From Gnetum montanum (Eukaryota; Streptophyta; Gnetopsida; Gnetales; Gnetaceae), in the NCBI GenBank assembly GCA_015680685.1, contig MNCI01004101.1, positions 1-34,904 of the forward strand: a stretch of 34,904 bases of DNA, written 5' to 3'. Positions 12,103-24,059 of this stretch are shown in pieces. The notes beneath the pieces are model-generated. The model did not search any database and was not told where the DNA came from. It saw nothing but the letters and a program-made list of their open reading frames with translations. The position numbers and the translations under genes are program-made. Within the stretch, counting starts at the first letter, position 1. Each line of letters begins with the position of its first letter.

Positions 12103-14348
12103 ATGGATTCCTTGTACACAACCACAACTGCCATGGTCCCTACCGATCTGGGTGCCACACCTATGAATCCTATGGCAGTCACAGGACCAGCTCCTTGTGC
12201 AACGGGATCTCAGGGACCATTGCGCCGTTCATTGAGGCTCCAGGGAAAAGAGCCTATCTTCACGGTTATAACCCCTGAAGAATACAACTTCATATGCGTT
12301 AAGATCCAGGTGAAGCTGGCTCTCAGCCGAGCCGAACTCGAAGCGAAACAAAACTTTGAGGTGCTTCACCGAGGGGGCTATGATTTTAAGCCAACAACTT
12401 ACGACATAATTCCCTTGACCGAACACCAAAACGAACTTATCACACAGTTGGTCATGGCCAAAGGCCAGGCTTCACAAGCTGTGGTGGAGCCCCAGCATGG
12501 GGAGGAGGAAGAGGACGAATTTGCGGCCCAGTCGGAGCATTCGTTCCATACTCTGGAACCTTCGTTCCAGACTCTAAGCCCCCAAACGTATATAAATCCC
12601 TTGTTTCCTTTCAATGGAGAAGCAGGCCAATGTGCAGCCGTCTGGGTTGCAAGCAAAAATATAGCACAATAACACGGGGGTGGTCACCACGGGTACTTAG
12701 CATCCCAGTGGTGATCCCGGCGACCACCGTGCCCCATTTCATCCCTCAGATACAACCCCATAACGTATCTGTAACGTGCCCGACCTAGACCTTGTCGCTT
12801 CCGCATCCGCAAACTCAACAGATCGCCGCAGTCGCTCAGCCACAAACTTATGCCCAACAGCCTGCCGTAGGTCAGTGGGCCAACCCGCTACAACTTGAAG
12901 CAGGAAGTCACATTGGATCAGCTCATGGGGGTGAAACAAGACCCGCTCGAACCCGTCCAAAAGTTTATATAGCGCTGGAATGCTACCTTGAATGAGATCC
13001 GTGAGCCAATCGCAGACTCACATATGTTGGCAATGTTCAAGGGAACGGTCAATGACTTCATTAAGTCAAAGCTGTACTACCTTTCCCCCAATTCTTTACA
13101 CCAGGCCTTCGCTCAGGTTAGAAGCATCCAAGATGCCGCGGACGCCAGCAAAGACCCGGCGTATGTCGCCTACAGGAACGCACACAACAAGGCCAAAGAG
13201 AAGGGTAAGGCGGCAACAACGACAGTAGCCGCACTGACTAAAAGCGCAAAGAACAAGAACAAGAAGGTGCCCACAATAGCGTCTGAGGCCACGGCTGGTG
13301 CCGGCACCAGCCAAGCCACAACTGCCCCTGCAGGCCCCCCCAGCCAAAGCCAAATTTTGAGCGTAAAGATCGTTCAAAATATGCGGCTTTACTTGTAAAG
13401 CATTCCGAACTGCTGAAACAACTGTTAGCGGCAGGGCACATTCAACCTAAGAAGGTGTTTGAGGAGACTCTGAAGCATCACAAACGTCACTGTGAATTGC
13501 TGAAGGACCCTTCTTTAGCCTTACCTAACGAACCAGTAGTTCCGAGATCTTTCAGGCTCGACCGTTTCTTTGACTATCACCAGATGTGTGGTCACGACAT
13601 GGATTACTGCTGGGCGTTAAAAGATAACATTCAACGCATGATCGACGAAGGTCATCTAAAATTAGATAGTAGTAACCCGACGCGTCCAGAAAACCAAACA
13701 CTGCATGTATATAAGGACCCGTTGAACGCAAACAACGATCCTTATTCAATCACTGTGGTGAGTACGGATGGTGAGTGTAAGGGACCGCCAAAACAGCCTT
13801 TTATCTTGCATGTACCCACCAGCTCACCTAGGGGGCCAATCGTTTCATCTACAACCAGTGGCATCTCGAGGCCACCCTTCATTATATGGGCACCTTCTCA
13901 CATAAACCCTCAGTCATGCAACAACGCCCAAGCTGCGGCTTCGTCCGCGCCCATGCCAAGAGCGCCCTTCATTATCAGGGTGCCAAAACCACAGGCTGCT
14001 CCTCTCACGCAGGGGCAGACCTCTAACCAGACCAATCAATCATCGCCTCCCATGCGAAAGGGAGAGGATGCCTCAGTTAGCGTAACAAAGGACCACTTTA
14101 TGCTTGGCTTTCCTAAGCCTAGGCCCTTGGCCTCTGCACCCTTGTCTATGCCTCAGAAGCAAGATAAAGGCACAAAAATGCAGTCACCTCCTCTTGGCAA
14201 AGAAAAGAGTACCCCTTCAGCCAATGCTGTCCCACCTCGAGAGATCTGTCTCTTGGGGCAAATGGAAGAGGACAAGGGATGCAAGCAACCTAGCCGAGAG
14301 AAGGATCTCCTCGACGCATTTACACAAGTTAGACAGGCTCTCAAATAA
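12103..14348 (+). pseudogene. Decayed gag of copy A
   Basis: Gag-type coding sequence in broken frames. 12103-12672 is open (starting MDSLYTTTTAM) with a Glu-rich stretch. Capsid-like sequence follows around 12890-13350 (LNEIREPIADSHMLAMFKG). From about 13356 the frame continues with the plant gag C-terminal pattern FFDYHQMCGHDMDYCWALKD, which resembles the YH..GH...C.ALK segment of plant Ty3/gypsy gag. Stops include TAG at 12970, where a CAG codon is expected, and TAA at 14346. Frameshifts lie near 12880-12900 and near 13355. The long Pro/Ser-rich segment 13750-14300 is a gag-protease linker. Not functional. Confidence 0.8.
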
Positions 14349-15194
14349 AAGAACACAACGCTGAGCCTGTACGACTTGCTTATGACATCTCGCGAACACC
14401 GTGAGGCTATGGTTCGCATGCTGACGTCCATATCAGTGGATGAAAGCTTGCCAGCGGAGGAGGAAGCGATACATGCTGTCATGTTTCCTCCCGAAGCTGA
14501 GCAACCTACGCCTTCCTCGCTGATCTTCCACGACGGATCTATCAAAGATGATCTTGAGAAAGGTCGGGTGACAACTGAACCTATGTTTATCACTATCTGG
14601 GTCGGTCAATACCGGATCCAGAGAGTGCACGTGGACGATGGCGCAGCTACCAACGTCATTCCCTATTCCATTGTGGATAGGTTGGGACTGGTTGACCAGA
14701 TCACTTCCACGACAACGGCCTACGTAAAATCGTTCAACGGGGCACGGGTTCAAGTCAAGGGGACGGTGCGCATCGAGTTTGTGGCGGGTAACTAGTTCCC
14801 AACGGAGGCCACCTTCCTAGTCGTCGAGGAGATGCCAGGGTTCAACCTGATCTTGGGAAGGCCGTGGTTAGCTCAACTGAGGGCAGTTTCATCACCGATA
14901 CACCAGGAGATACACCTTCCCTATGCCGGAGGGGAGGTTGTGATACGCGGTGATGAACTCACCCCCAGGACCGTCAATAACATTGAAGAGGAATAGGGTT
15001 CGGAGGTAGAGACGACTAACGATCAGACCCATCTCCAAACCCCTCAACAAACCAACAGTGAAGATGACGGTTTAGTTTGGGCTGACCTGCCGTTTCTAGA
15101 TGGCAGCGTAGAGGAGGCAAATCATAAGTCTCCTCGCCCTTACGCAGCGACCAACGTAAAGGCCATTAAAAGAAAATTATGTATCAATGGTTGA
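14349..15194 (+). pseudogene. Decayed retropepsin (protease) region of copy A
   Basis: Same frame as the end of gag, continuing after the TAA at 14346. LYDLLMTSREHREAM is the linker found before protease in Tat/Athila-type elements. The active-site segment is VHVDDGAATNV (DDGA where DGGA or D[ST]GA is usual), and ILGRPWL follows around 14853-14876. In-frame stops are TAG at 14793 and 14994; the frame ends at TGA 15192. No reverse transcriptase follows on this strand: the next ~560 bp are spacer and then an opposite-strand gene begins. The full frame to 15194 suggests the protease polyprotein ends here or was joined to pol by splicing. Confidence 0.82.
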
Positions 15195-15199
15195 GCAAT

Positions 15200-15762
15200 G
15201 GTCTTTGCGTACGACATCATGTCTTTGCCGGTTATCGCGGTTCGTACTTAACAGTTTCTTTTGTGGCAACAGATTCCTTCTTATGCTACATTCGCCTTCT
15301 GCTTTTACGCTTGTCATGTCTTACGCTTTTATCGTATCCGTGTTATTCCTGTTATTACATCATTTTACTCATTTACGCACTATTATATTCTATTACCTTT
15401 TACGCTTGTAATGGCCCGCAACGGCCTTAAACTAGTTACGCAGAATTAAGCATCATCATCATTTACGCTTTCTCTACATTACGCATCTGGCCCGAAATGA
15501 CCTTAAACTAGTTGCTAGGTTACGCAGAGTCATGTAATGGCCCGCAACGGCCTTAAACTAGGAATTACGCTCTATCATTATCACTTAGGTGAACTTTTCA
15601 ACAATTACGCTCGCACTCTATCGACAAAACGCAAAAACGAATAAAAAGATGTGTAACTGACATTTAATGCATCCACCAAGTTTTATAATACGTCTTTTTA
15701 GTCATTCGTAAAATGATATTGCACTCAACATTAATAAAACTATGCGTAAATTATAATTACGC
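15200..15762 (+). repeat. TTACGC-rich spacer between protease and antisense gene
   Basis: Non-coding stretch of about 560 bp with eleven exact TTACGC hexamers on the plus strand (starts 15305, 15321, 15373, 15400, 15436, 15463, 15479, 15520, 15565, 15605, 15757). It also has three copies of a unit reading TGGCCCGCAACGGCCTTAA (15411-15435, 15488-15511, 15537-15561). The same GCGTAA/TTACGC word forms the palindromes of the LTR. It lies between two convergent coding regions, so it would serve as the 3' region of both. Confidence 0.8.
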
Positions 15763-18700
15763 ATTTCCCCTACTGCCACTATCACCGGTATCTCTTAAGT
15801 CCGGATCCAACGCTAATGGATCGTCCTCCAATGGGCCGTCGTTTCTAGGAATGATTCTTTCACGAAGAATGTCCTCTTGGCGAGGTCCCCGTTCCGGCGT
15901 CGGCTCCACGGAAGGACGCTCCTCATTCTTGCGTTCTGCTGCCTCTTCCTCTGCTTCTGCCACTCCCTCTGCTAACTCCTCAGCTTGTTCATCTTCCCTA
16001 TCCTCGGCTGGTATCTGAATACAGTAAGCACATTAGTTACACAAGGCTTAACATCACAATCAGAAATGCAAACTAAGTCGCGCGTAAACTTACTTGTGAC
16101 GGCCCTGCTTTCGCAGCAAAGGGGAGCTTGTCCAGACCAGCCCATAGGCGCTTCATAATCTCTTCCTCTGTTAGATTTGGCCATACATCCTCTCCCAAGG
16201 CAGTCTCAGCCTTCACTTTCCCTTTCTCCACGCTGCTCCAGCGGGGTGGGTCCGGGAAGAAAGTAGGGATGGAAGCCTGACCCCCAGGGAAAGTCATCGT
16301 CCTTTCGGGGGACGCACTGACAGTCACCTGCTCCTCGAACTTCTTGAAGGCATCGGAAGCGCCGATGACGTCCTGAAAGACTTCTAAGGACCGGGCCCTG
16401 ACGGCAAGATCTCGGTAGAGTCTCCGATAAGNNNNNNNNNNNNNNNNNNNNNNNNNNNNNNNNNNNNNNNNNNNNNNNNNNNNNNNNNNNNNNNNNNNNN
16501 NNNNNNNNNNNNNNNNNNNNNNNNNNNNNNNNNNNNNNNNNNNNNNNNNNNNNNNNNNNNNNNNNNNNNNNNNNNNNNNNNNNNNNNNNNNNNNNNNNNN
16601 NNNNNNNNNNNNNNNNNNNNNNNNNNNNNNNNNNNNNNNNNNNNNNNNNNNNNNNNNNNNNNNNNNNNNNNNNNNNNNNNNNNNNNNNNNNNNNNNNNNN
16701 NNNNNNNNNNNNNNNNNNNNNNNNNNNNNNNNNNNNNNNNNNNNNNNNNNNNNCCTCCAGTCCCGGCTTTTCTGGGCTAGGAGTTCTATCTGCATTCACT
16801 GCTTGACTAACGCGCGACTGGTCTGTACGCTGTGTTTGATGGCTGTCCAATACCGGGAGTAATCGACAACAGCAGTACGCCAGTCTTCATCCCCTGACGC
16901 TCGCGCCTGTAGGAAGTCGCAACGCGATTTTAAGTCTCCGACCTCTTTGGTCAGAGATTCAACCCTCTGCTCCGACCTCTACAACCTTTTCCACAGATTC
17001 TCATTAACGCCCTTACTCTCCCATAAGGAGTGTGTAGAGCGTAGCGCACATTTACGCATTTCCTCATAAATGTGGCGTGGCACGACTGCTTCATTGGATG
17101 GTGGCTCCACTGTGTCCAAATCAATGGGCTCAGTGGGATCCCATCGGAGGCGAGCTCCTAACAGAAACAATCATCAGTGTTGGTGACACATTACCCTTAT
17201 GTAACATCACAAACTGACTACAACCATAACGTACCTGCTCCAGGTTCGACGCGTTCCAGGCGCTCGATCATGTCGCTAGCGACGCCTTCCATGAAGAAAA
17301 ATTTATCAGGGAAGTCTCTCCACGCTCTGCTCACAGCGACAGACGTGGGCGTGTCCTCTTTACCGACATCCTGCAAACACACTAACATATCCATTACCTC
17401 TACCGGTGATAGTGGCGATTTCGTCGACATCTTGTGTATTCCTTTCCCTTTCACGCACTTGAGTCTGTGCATCGCTGGTTCCAGTAGCTGGGGCCTCCTC
17501 ACGCACCCGAGCCTATACGTGGCTCACGCTAATAGTTGGGGCCTCTTCTTCCAAAATTGAGGCCCCCTCCATACGACTTAGTGTTACTGCTCCCATCTCA
17601 GGGGTCAGTTCTTTCATAATTTTTACTGGTCATGTCATAGCACCTTAGTATATCAGTACAAAACATCTAAACAAACGTTGCGTAATATAATTCTTTCACA
17701 CTTACCAGGCAGAGGCTTACTTCACTGAACTGTGACCGCCACAGTCTGGCCTGTGTCACCCTCAGGGGCCTCGGCTAGGCGGAGCCTTTTACACCGAGCT
17801 GCAGGTTCTACGATTTCTTCCACCACGCGCTTCCCTCGCGAGGCGTCACCGGTGTACGTGGGCATTATCCTGCCTACACTGTCGAGACCTCACACTTGGG
17901 GCACCGCCAGATCCTTAGTCGTTATAGACAACGACTCCCCGATCCCTTCCGGCGGATCCTTCCCACGAGTAGTGCTGAGGATGTGGGCAATCCAAGGTCT
18001 GGATAGCTGGTCTCTATCTTGCTGCACCCAGACTCCATTCCTCTAGATGACCAGAAACTTAGCAAATCGCCGGAGGCAAGCTATGAAGAACACGTAATGC
18101 ACGTTGAAATGGGACTCAAGCTTCTTGCGATGCTTGATCATCTCATTACGCAGTCCTTTAGAAAAATAGCTTGCCCAGTTGAACTGGGTCCCCTCCTCCA
18201 GAACCTCCCGCATAATATGGGTCTGTTCTATAGAAAAGAACTTCCCCTGCGAGAGAGTTTTGGGGAAGGTCCAGGCCCGGAAAAGGGGATAAAGTGTCTT
18301 GGCGGCGTCCATCTCGAATTTTTCGCAGGGAAACCCTTTAGTCTCCTTCGGGACCCTTACCCACTCCTTCAGCCAATTCTGGAAAGCTTTGCTCCTCTTC
18401 GCCTTCTCACTTATGGGAGGGCCGTCTGAGGGGACGCCAAAGAGATCCGCGAAGAGCTGAGCGTCGATGCTAAAGCTTACGCACACGTTATGTACGCGCG
18501 TCCAGAAACGCTCGGCCTTTTCGTTGAAGGAGTTGACCAGGGTTAGCATTTCATTGGCGGGGACATCAAGAGTCATAGTCAAAAATAGGTGCATTAGCCC
18601 TGCTGCTCAGATCTTGGAGGTCACCGCGACTGGGGCCGCCGAGTGGCTGAGCCAGCACTGTGCGTCCTTGATGTCACCATAGCGGAAGAGGACAGCGCTC

Positions 18701-19992
18701 GCCTCGCGGCCGAAAATCGTAAGGGTAATCTCCCGAGATTCCCTAACTGCACAACGTGAAGCGCAAATTAATCAAAGCTCTATTACGCAATGTCCACAAT
18801 TTACAATTACATTACGCTGTGACCAACTACACCACAGCCTTACCGGGGCCAAATGGCAACGGAAATGGCAGGAGTTCCCTCTGCACGTCCTCGACGGTGA
18901 GGGGCGGATCCAAGGTCCAGTCATCGTGCAGCCACCCGAGCCTTTGGCAACTCTCAAAAGCCCTAGCGTAACGGGTGGGGTACTCGCGCATGTCAAAGCC
19001 GATCTGCTCTATAACACCGGCACGCACGTTGCTAGTTGCGGTAAACGCCATTTTCGCCATTTCGGCCCAGGATAACACATCCCCATCTCCAACTAACCTG
19101 TTGTCCTGAATAAAGAACCTGTACCATACAACATAAGCTTATTTTACATTTTTCGCCATTTTCCCTATATTTCACACCGACAACAGACATAAAAAAAATA
19201 GAAACACAGACAGTTACTAGAATTCTCTTACCTGCCTGCGTAATACACCGTGCCTTGAGGGTTCTGGAAACAGGTCGAGACATGGCGGGCCACAAACAAC
19301 GTGTTATATGCGTGATAACAGCTGAATCGGGTCATTTCCCAGATCCAGTTTAAGCTCCGCAAGCCCCGGGCGCTAAGCTCTCAGTCTTCGGGACAGCCCG
19401 TATCGATGGCCCCATCTGTCAAAAAAGCCAGAATCCTTTGCACAGAACCCACCAGCAGGTGCTCTAACAGGGCACCCGTGATGTCATCAGACAAATCAGA
19501 CCACACGATGATGCTGAAGTTGCACAGCAAGAACTGCAGAAACTCCAGCACACCCTGTCGAAACCATATTGCCTTCCCTTGCAACCGCGTGTGCGGGGGA
19601 GGGACATTGGGGACGATGGGGTTTATAGAACACAGAACCCCAACGATGTCCAACACAACCAGGGTGGGCTTTAGCGCAACGCTGTACAAAAAACCAATAC
19701 ATACATAACACTTACATTTACATTTGCATCACTAACGCAGAAAACTCATAAATTACACCTAGCTATCTAGGCCGACATCGCCCAAACCCTTGCAATGACG
19801 CAAGGTTCGTCCCTAACAATAGCTATAGACGCAACCTCACCAAACCCTCGCATTAACCCGAGGTCCGCAATTTTGACATTCACATTCACGCAAGAGACAT
19901 CAGGAAAAATAGACATTAGGAACAAACATAAGCACAGGAAGAATGGCCTACCGGTTCAAAGGCGTAGGGTCGCAAACATCGACCAGCCTATG
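15757..19992 (-). pseudogene. Antisense intron-containing gene in copy A (NIF-like and transposon-type domains), decayed and 5'-truncated
   Basis: Paralogue of the gene at 31746-34904. Exons by homology and splice sites: partial exon 1 ~19990-19952, exon 2 19681-19232 (450 nt), exon 3 19118-18844 (275 nt), exon 4 18746-17706 (1041 nt), exon 5 17625-17398, exon 6 ending near 17232, exon 7 from ~17162 into the gap, an exon ending at 16094, and a last exon 16014-15757 with an acidic Glu/Ala tail. Exon 2 encodes an FCP1/NIF-like fold (PTLVVLDIVGVLCS, later FLQFLLCNFSIIVWSD). Nonsense codons at 19383, 18609, 18045, 17892, 17724 and 16981; four sit where copy B has CGA or CAG, i.e. C-to-T changes. 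Non-functional. Exon 7 onward is charged and probably coiled coil. Confidence 0.8.
16432..16753. other. Assembly gap (322 N)
   Basis: Run of unknown bases inside the antisense gene of copy A. Coding sequence in a minus-strand frame flanks both sides (ending SRDWR on one side, resuming YRRLYRDLAV on the other). The real gap length is not known from the sequence. Confidence 1.
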
Positions 19993-20019
19993 ATATAGAA
20001 TTTGGTAGGGTGATGCTTT

Positions 20020-20072
20020 CAACAATTATAGAATATATAAAAATCATTTTAAAGGAGTACCAAAATAATATA
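20020..20072. repeat. Right member of ~50-bp direct repeats flanking copy A
   Basis: Matches 10340-10395 with a few differences and ends in the same ACCAAAATAATATAATG, then continues CAAATGATATAGG. On the left the same point is followed by the LTR. This right side therefore looks like the uninterrupted version of the insertion site, joined to a broken copy A about 30 bp earlier. Confidence 0.8.
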
Positions 20073-20169
20073 ATGCAAATGATATAGGAAGATCCATGAA
20101 ATTTTGGAAAACTTCTGAAAAAGAAAGTCTCTCCGAGTAATGATATTCCATTTATAAAAGGGAAAAAAA

Positions 20170-21850
20170 TATGTTTCATCATTTGGAGTTTAAATTTCTG
20201 GGACTTGCTGTCTACTACCCTGGTCTCAAATGTATACCGTATGCAGATGTTGAGATAACTTGCCCAAGTGCCCGCCATCTTTAACAAGTCACACGCACAG
20301 AAATTATATTTAAAAACGAACATAGTATGCCTTGAATTCTGTTTACTAATTATTATTATTTGGATTATCGGTTTATTGTTGACTCAAAGTCCGGTCATCT
20401 ATTCTAGACAAATGCACAGGATTCGATGAATGTGGCCAGAAACTACCAAGGCATACTAATTATTAAACACGTTACGTCTTGATGTCCGAAGTTCATGCCA
20501 TTCCTTTTTCACGGATGTATGACATTACCCTGCCTTAGTCAACCTTATGCAACTTGGAGTTTGGACTTATATCTACGGGGTTTAATTATGATTTTTGGGT
20601 AGAGTTGGAGTTTGGACTTATGTCTACGTGGTTTAAATATGATCTTGGGGTAGAATGGGAATTTATATACGTGTGATTTAAATAGGACTTTGGATTATTC
20701 ATAGAAGACTGGACTTTTGTCACAGAGCAGTCTATGCATTATGGAATTTAGACTCAATGCAAACATAACACTTTGATAGATGCATCTTAAATATAATTGG
20801 TTTTTCTATTTGGAGTTTGGATTCATACAAATAATACAATAGTTTGGTAGAAGTTACAGCCTATGTAATATAGAATTTGGATTTATTTAGACCTAGACAA
20901 TAAAATACCTTAATAGAAGTGTCATAATTACAATTTTAATTCTAATTTATAATGTTAAAATTTAGATAAAGAGATTTACTAGTTGAGCAATGCTCTCGTT
21001 AGCTTCGTATAAATTAGAAAACAATAATTTTTTTCAATACTTTAACTTAATTCTTTGGAACCAGTGTTACATAATTTGGACCATTATGCATATCTTCCTT
21101 GTCTTATATATAATATTCAATAAAGAAAATTAAATGGCCAATATGCCTTTTTGAGAGTATCTTTATTGAAAAAGTATCGCAACATGAATGCAGGTAATAC
21201 CATGATATTTTCAAAAGAATAGTTAGACAACTTTTAAAGAGCCATAATTATTACCCATATTTTTTAGAGCTTTATCATAAATAATTTTATTATTGTTTTA
21301 ATTATTTTTGGATATACTTGTTATAGTTCTTCAAGCTCTATTATAAACATTGATTTGTATTTTTCAAAATTCATCATTATAGTATGGTGTTTATTCTTTT
21401 TTCTTTTCTTTTTTTCAATATGACCTCCTTACTATTCTTGTCTTAATATAACCTCCTTATTAATGATATGTAACCAAGAATAATCCCTTGATCTAAATTG
21501 ATTGTATCTTTTGAAATGAATTCATTATTAATAAAATATAGAAAAATACTTTTTTAAGAGTAATTATTTCATTAACTTTCCCAAAATATATTAAAATTGA
21601 ATTGTAAATAATAGCTTAAATTATTTTCATTTTTCGTAGTCTAGATTGTGAGTTAGGTTGATTACAATAACCTTTACTTAAAAAAAATAATACTCTATTA
21701 CTTATCATTAGAAAAAATACTACAATTATTACAAGCTAGGTTAAAGAAAAGATCAAATTAGATATATTATGGTTAAGTTTTAAAAAATAGGAGATGGAAG
21801 AATATTTAAGTTATCTCAAAGAATAAAAACAATAGTGGAATGAAGATTTA
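20170..21850 (-). repeat. Second copy of the receptor kinase 5' flank, gene missing
   Basis: Collinear with 8821-10390 in the same orientation, moderately diverged with small indels. Matching landmarks are ATCATTTGGAGTTTAAA (20178) versus CTCATTTGGAGTTCAAA (8821), and the shared block around 20341-20482. The kinase start-codon position is retained, but no signal peptide or malectin exon follows on the gene side: the sequence runs only about 100 bp before the direct repeat that borders copy A. It is a remnant of a tandem or segmental duplication whose gene body is gone or lies elsewhere. Confidence 0.8.
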
Positions 21851-22584
21851 ACATATACAAAATTTGCTGAAAAAAATAAAGGATTGTAAAAAGGTTAAAG
21901 GAGCTTGAAAAGAAGGAAAATTTGTAGTTTTAGACTATATAAACATGGAGTATTTTGAGAGAGTTTTTAATGCATAGGAAATTGCATCCTTAACTTTGTT
22001 GAAATAAGTCAATTGCCTAAGACTAGACTAGTAGGACAATATTTAAAAGAAAATAATAAAAAGAGCTTGAAATTTAAATAACTTCATAATGAATTTCTAA
22101 CATGTTATGAAATAATAAACAATTACTAGGTAATTTTTAAACTATAGTGTTCCATTAACTAGGCTTATGCTAGAAAGATATTATTTAAAGACTAAAAGAA
22201 ATATACAAAAAAATGTATAACAGTGCTTAGGAAAAATAGTGGATACCAAGTAAAAAATATAGGCAAAGCAATAGGCATTCATAAATATAAGTGCATAAGG
22301 GTAGAAAAACACTTAGCAAAATAATACAAATATTGTAAAACATAAAAAATAGCCCCATGCATACAAAACCTAACCTATCCACTACTAAGAACACTTCAAA
22401 GCACTATTACCCAAGTTAAAATTAACTATTATTGTACATAAACTCTACTAATAAAAGAACTCTATCGTAACTATGTTTTGTAGTCTAAAACCCAAGTTCA
22501 AAGCACATCCTCTAAAATTTGATTCATTCTTTCTATACAACCATTTTTAAGGTTGATACCTTGAATTGAGATTCAACATAATAC
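21851..22584. other. AT-rich stretch with no recognised feature
   Basis: No convincing open frame, repeat or structural signal is visible. It may hold the 3' end of the decayed Ty3/gypsy element that begins at 22585, but I could not find an LTR border. Confidence 0.5.
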
Positions 22585-22952
22585 TCAAACTCTTCTGAAA
22601 AAACTATAAAATCTATAAGTAAACTTAGGATCTCTATTCAATACAATTTTCTTTATAACTTCATGTAATTTGATAATCTTTAACAAGAATAATTGAGTAA
22701 TCTTCTCTATACTAGCTATTTCTTTTATAGCCAAGAAGTGGAAAATTTTGGTCAAAAGATCTATGATCACATGGATGAAATACTTTCAATTCTTGGTATG
22801 AGGTAATCTAATAATAAAATCCACATCAATGTTTTCCCATTTTCACATAAGAGTGATGTGTAACTTAAGAAAACCATTGTGTCTCTAATTCTTTGCTTTA
22901 ATTTGCTAATACACCAAACACTTAGCCACATACTCACCAACGTTTTCTTCAT
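22585..22952 (-). pseudogene. Integrase remnant of the decayed Ty3/gypsy element
   Basis: Two open pieces meet at about 22767. The upstream one resembles the C..C zinc-binding end and linker that lead into the core. The downstream one reads DLLTKIFHFLAIKEI then IVLNRDPKFTYRF, which matches the integrase core pattern D.LTK.AHF...K and V.DRD..F...FW. The second catalytic Asp region reads LNRDPKF instead of SDRDPKF. Confidence 0.75.
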
Positions 22953-23644
22953 ATTAGGCTACTAGTATTGTCTCTTAATGCTATGATATATCTTGTCACT
23001 ACTAAGGTGCATCTAATCCTTATTCAAGTGAGCATCATCAAGTAGTTTTTGAGTAATTGTAATTAGCACATGCACTGTATCATAATATCTTAACAAGCTA
23101 GAGTTATAAACTAAAGATGCTAAGTCTACTAGGAAAATAACTATAATATTCTCTTGACACTAAGAATCTATACTTTGTTGAAAGCTTATCTCATCTCTTT
23201 AGTAAGACTATAGGGTTTTGTATCTATCCTACTTAGTACATCTACAACCTTATTGATTTTACTAGATGATGCTACTTATGAAGTTAAAATATACTAACAG
23301 CTCTACCCATTAACTCTATCTCATATTTAACTATGGCTAATCCATAATATAATATAGGCTTTTATGATTTATCTAGAATGTAATTTTTTCTCCATATTAG
23401 TATTTCCAATTCTTAAGAGGACAGATAATGGTACCAAGCTTGAGATCATGAGTTGGATATTTGACCCCATGAGATTTTAATTATCTAGAAGCATATATTG
23501 CTACCTTATCATCTTGCATGAGAAATCCTTCTCAACATTATTCTAAAGCCTCTATGTAAATATCATAAGGCTTGATAGGAAGTGGGAAGATTAAGATAGG
23601 TTCTAACATCACTCTTCACTTTAGCTTCTCAAAATTCTTTTGAT

Positions 23645-23842
23645 AAGCTTTTATCCAAAAGAAAACATAGTGCTTATTAAGTAACTTATGTAGAGGGATA
23701 GAAATCTTAGAGAAATATTTTACAAATCTCTTTTAATAGCCTAAAGCTTTTATCCAAAAGAAAACATAGTGCTTATTAAGTAAATTATGTAGAGGGATAG
23801 AAATCTTAGAGAAATATTTTACAAATCTCTTTTAATAGCCTA
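23645..23842 (-). repeat. 99-bp tandem duplication in the decayed pol
   Basis: Units 23645-23743 and 23744-23842 are nearly identical (one C/A difference seen). On the minus strand they encode the segment at the RT/RNase H border (..RFVKYFSKISIPLHNLL..), and 99 bp keeps the frame. The host element is full of old mutations, yet the two units are almost identical, so the duplication is much younger than the element. Confidence 0.88.
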
Positions 23843-24059
23843 CTAGATCCGAGAAGCTTCTAACTTCATTCACTATGCTTAATATAAGACAATCTTTAAT
23901 CTATACTATCTTAGAAGAATCCATAACTATACCTACTCTTGATACAACATAATCAAGGAAATATCTCTCTTTCTTCCAAAATGCACATTTAGAAGCATAA
24001 TCATATAACTACTGATATCTTAAAGCTTGCAACATTATTCTCAAATGCTCTGTATGCTG

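Larger units (their letters stand above)
10396..19992 (+). mobile_element. Copy A: truncated Tat/Ogre-type Ty3/gypsy LTR retrotransposon
   Basis: Starts with a complete LTR (10396-11854), then primer-binding site, gag, protease, spacer and the antisense intron-containing gene. It stops inside exon 1 of that gene at about 19992. No pol, polypurine tract or 3' LTR follows; the sequence jumps to DNA related to the left flank. Gag and protease carry several stops and frameshifts, and the antisense gene carries at least six nonsense codons, so the copy is dead. LTR ends and antisense gene match copy B, which lies in inverted orientation at 25055-34904. Confidence 0.88.

Noticed and set aside
19988-20323. 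111-codon minus-strand frame starting at the retained kinase ATG position in the duplicated flank
   Set aside because: No signal peptide similarity to the kinase exon 1 and no malectin sequence; it runs into the copy A junction.
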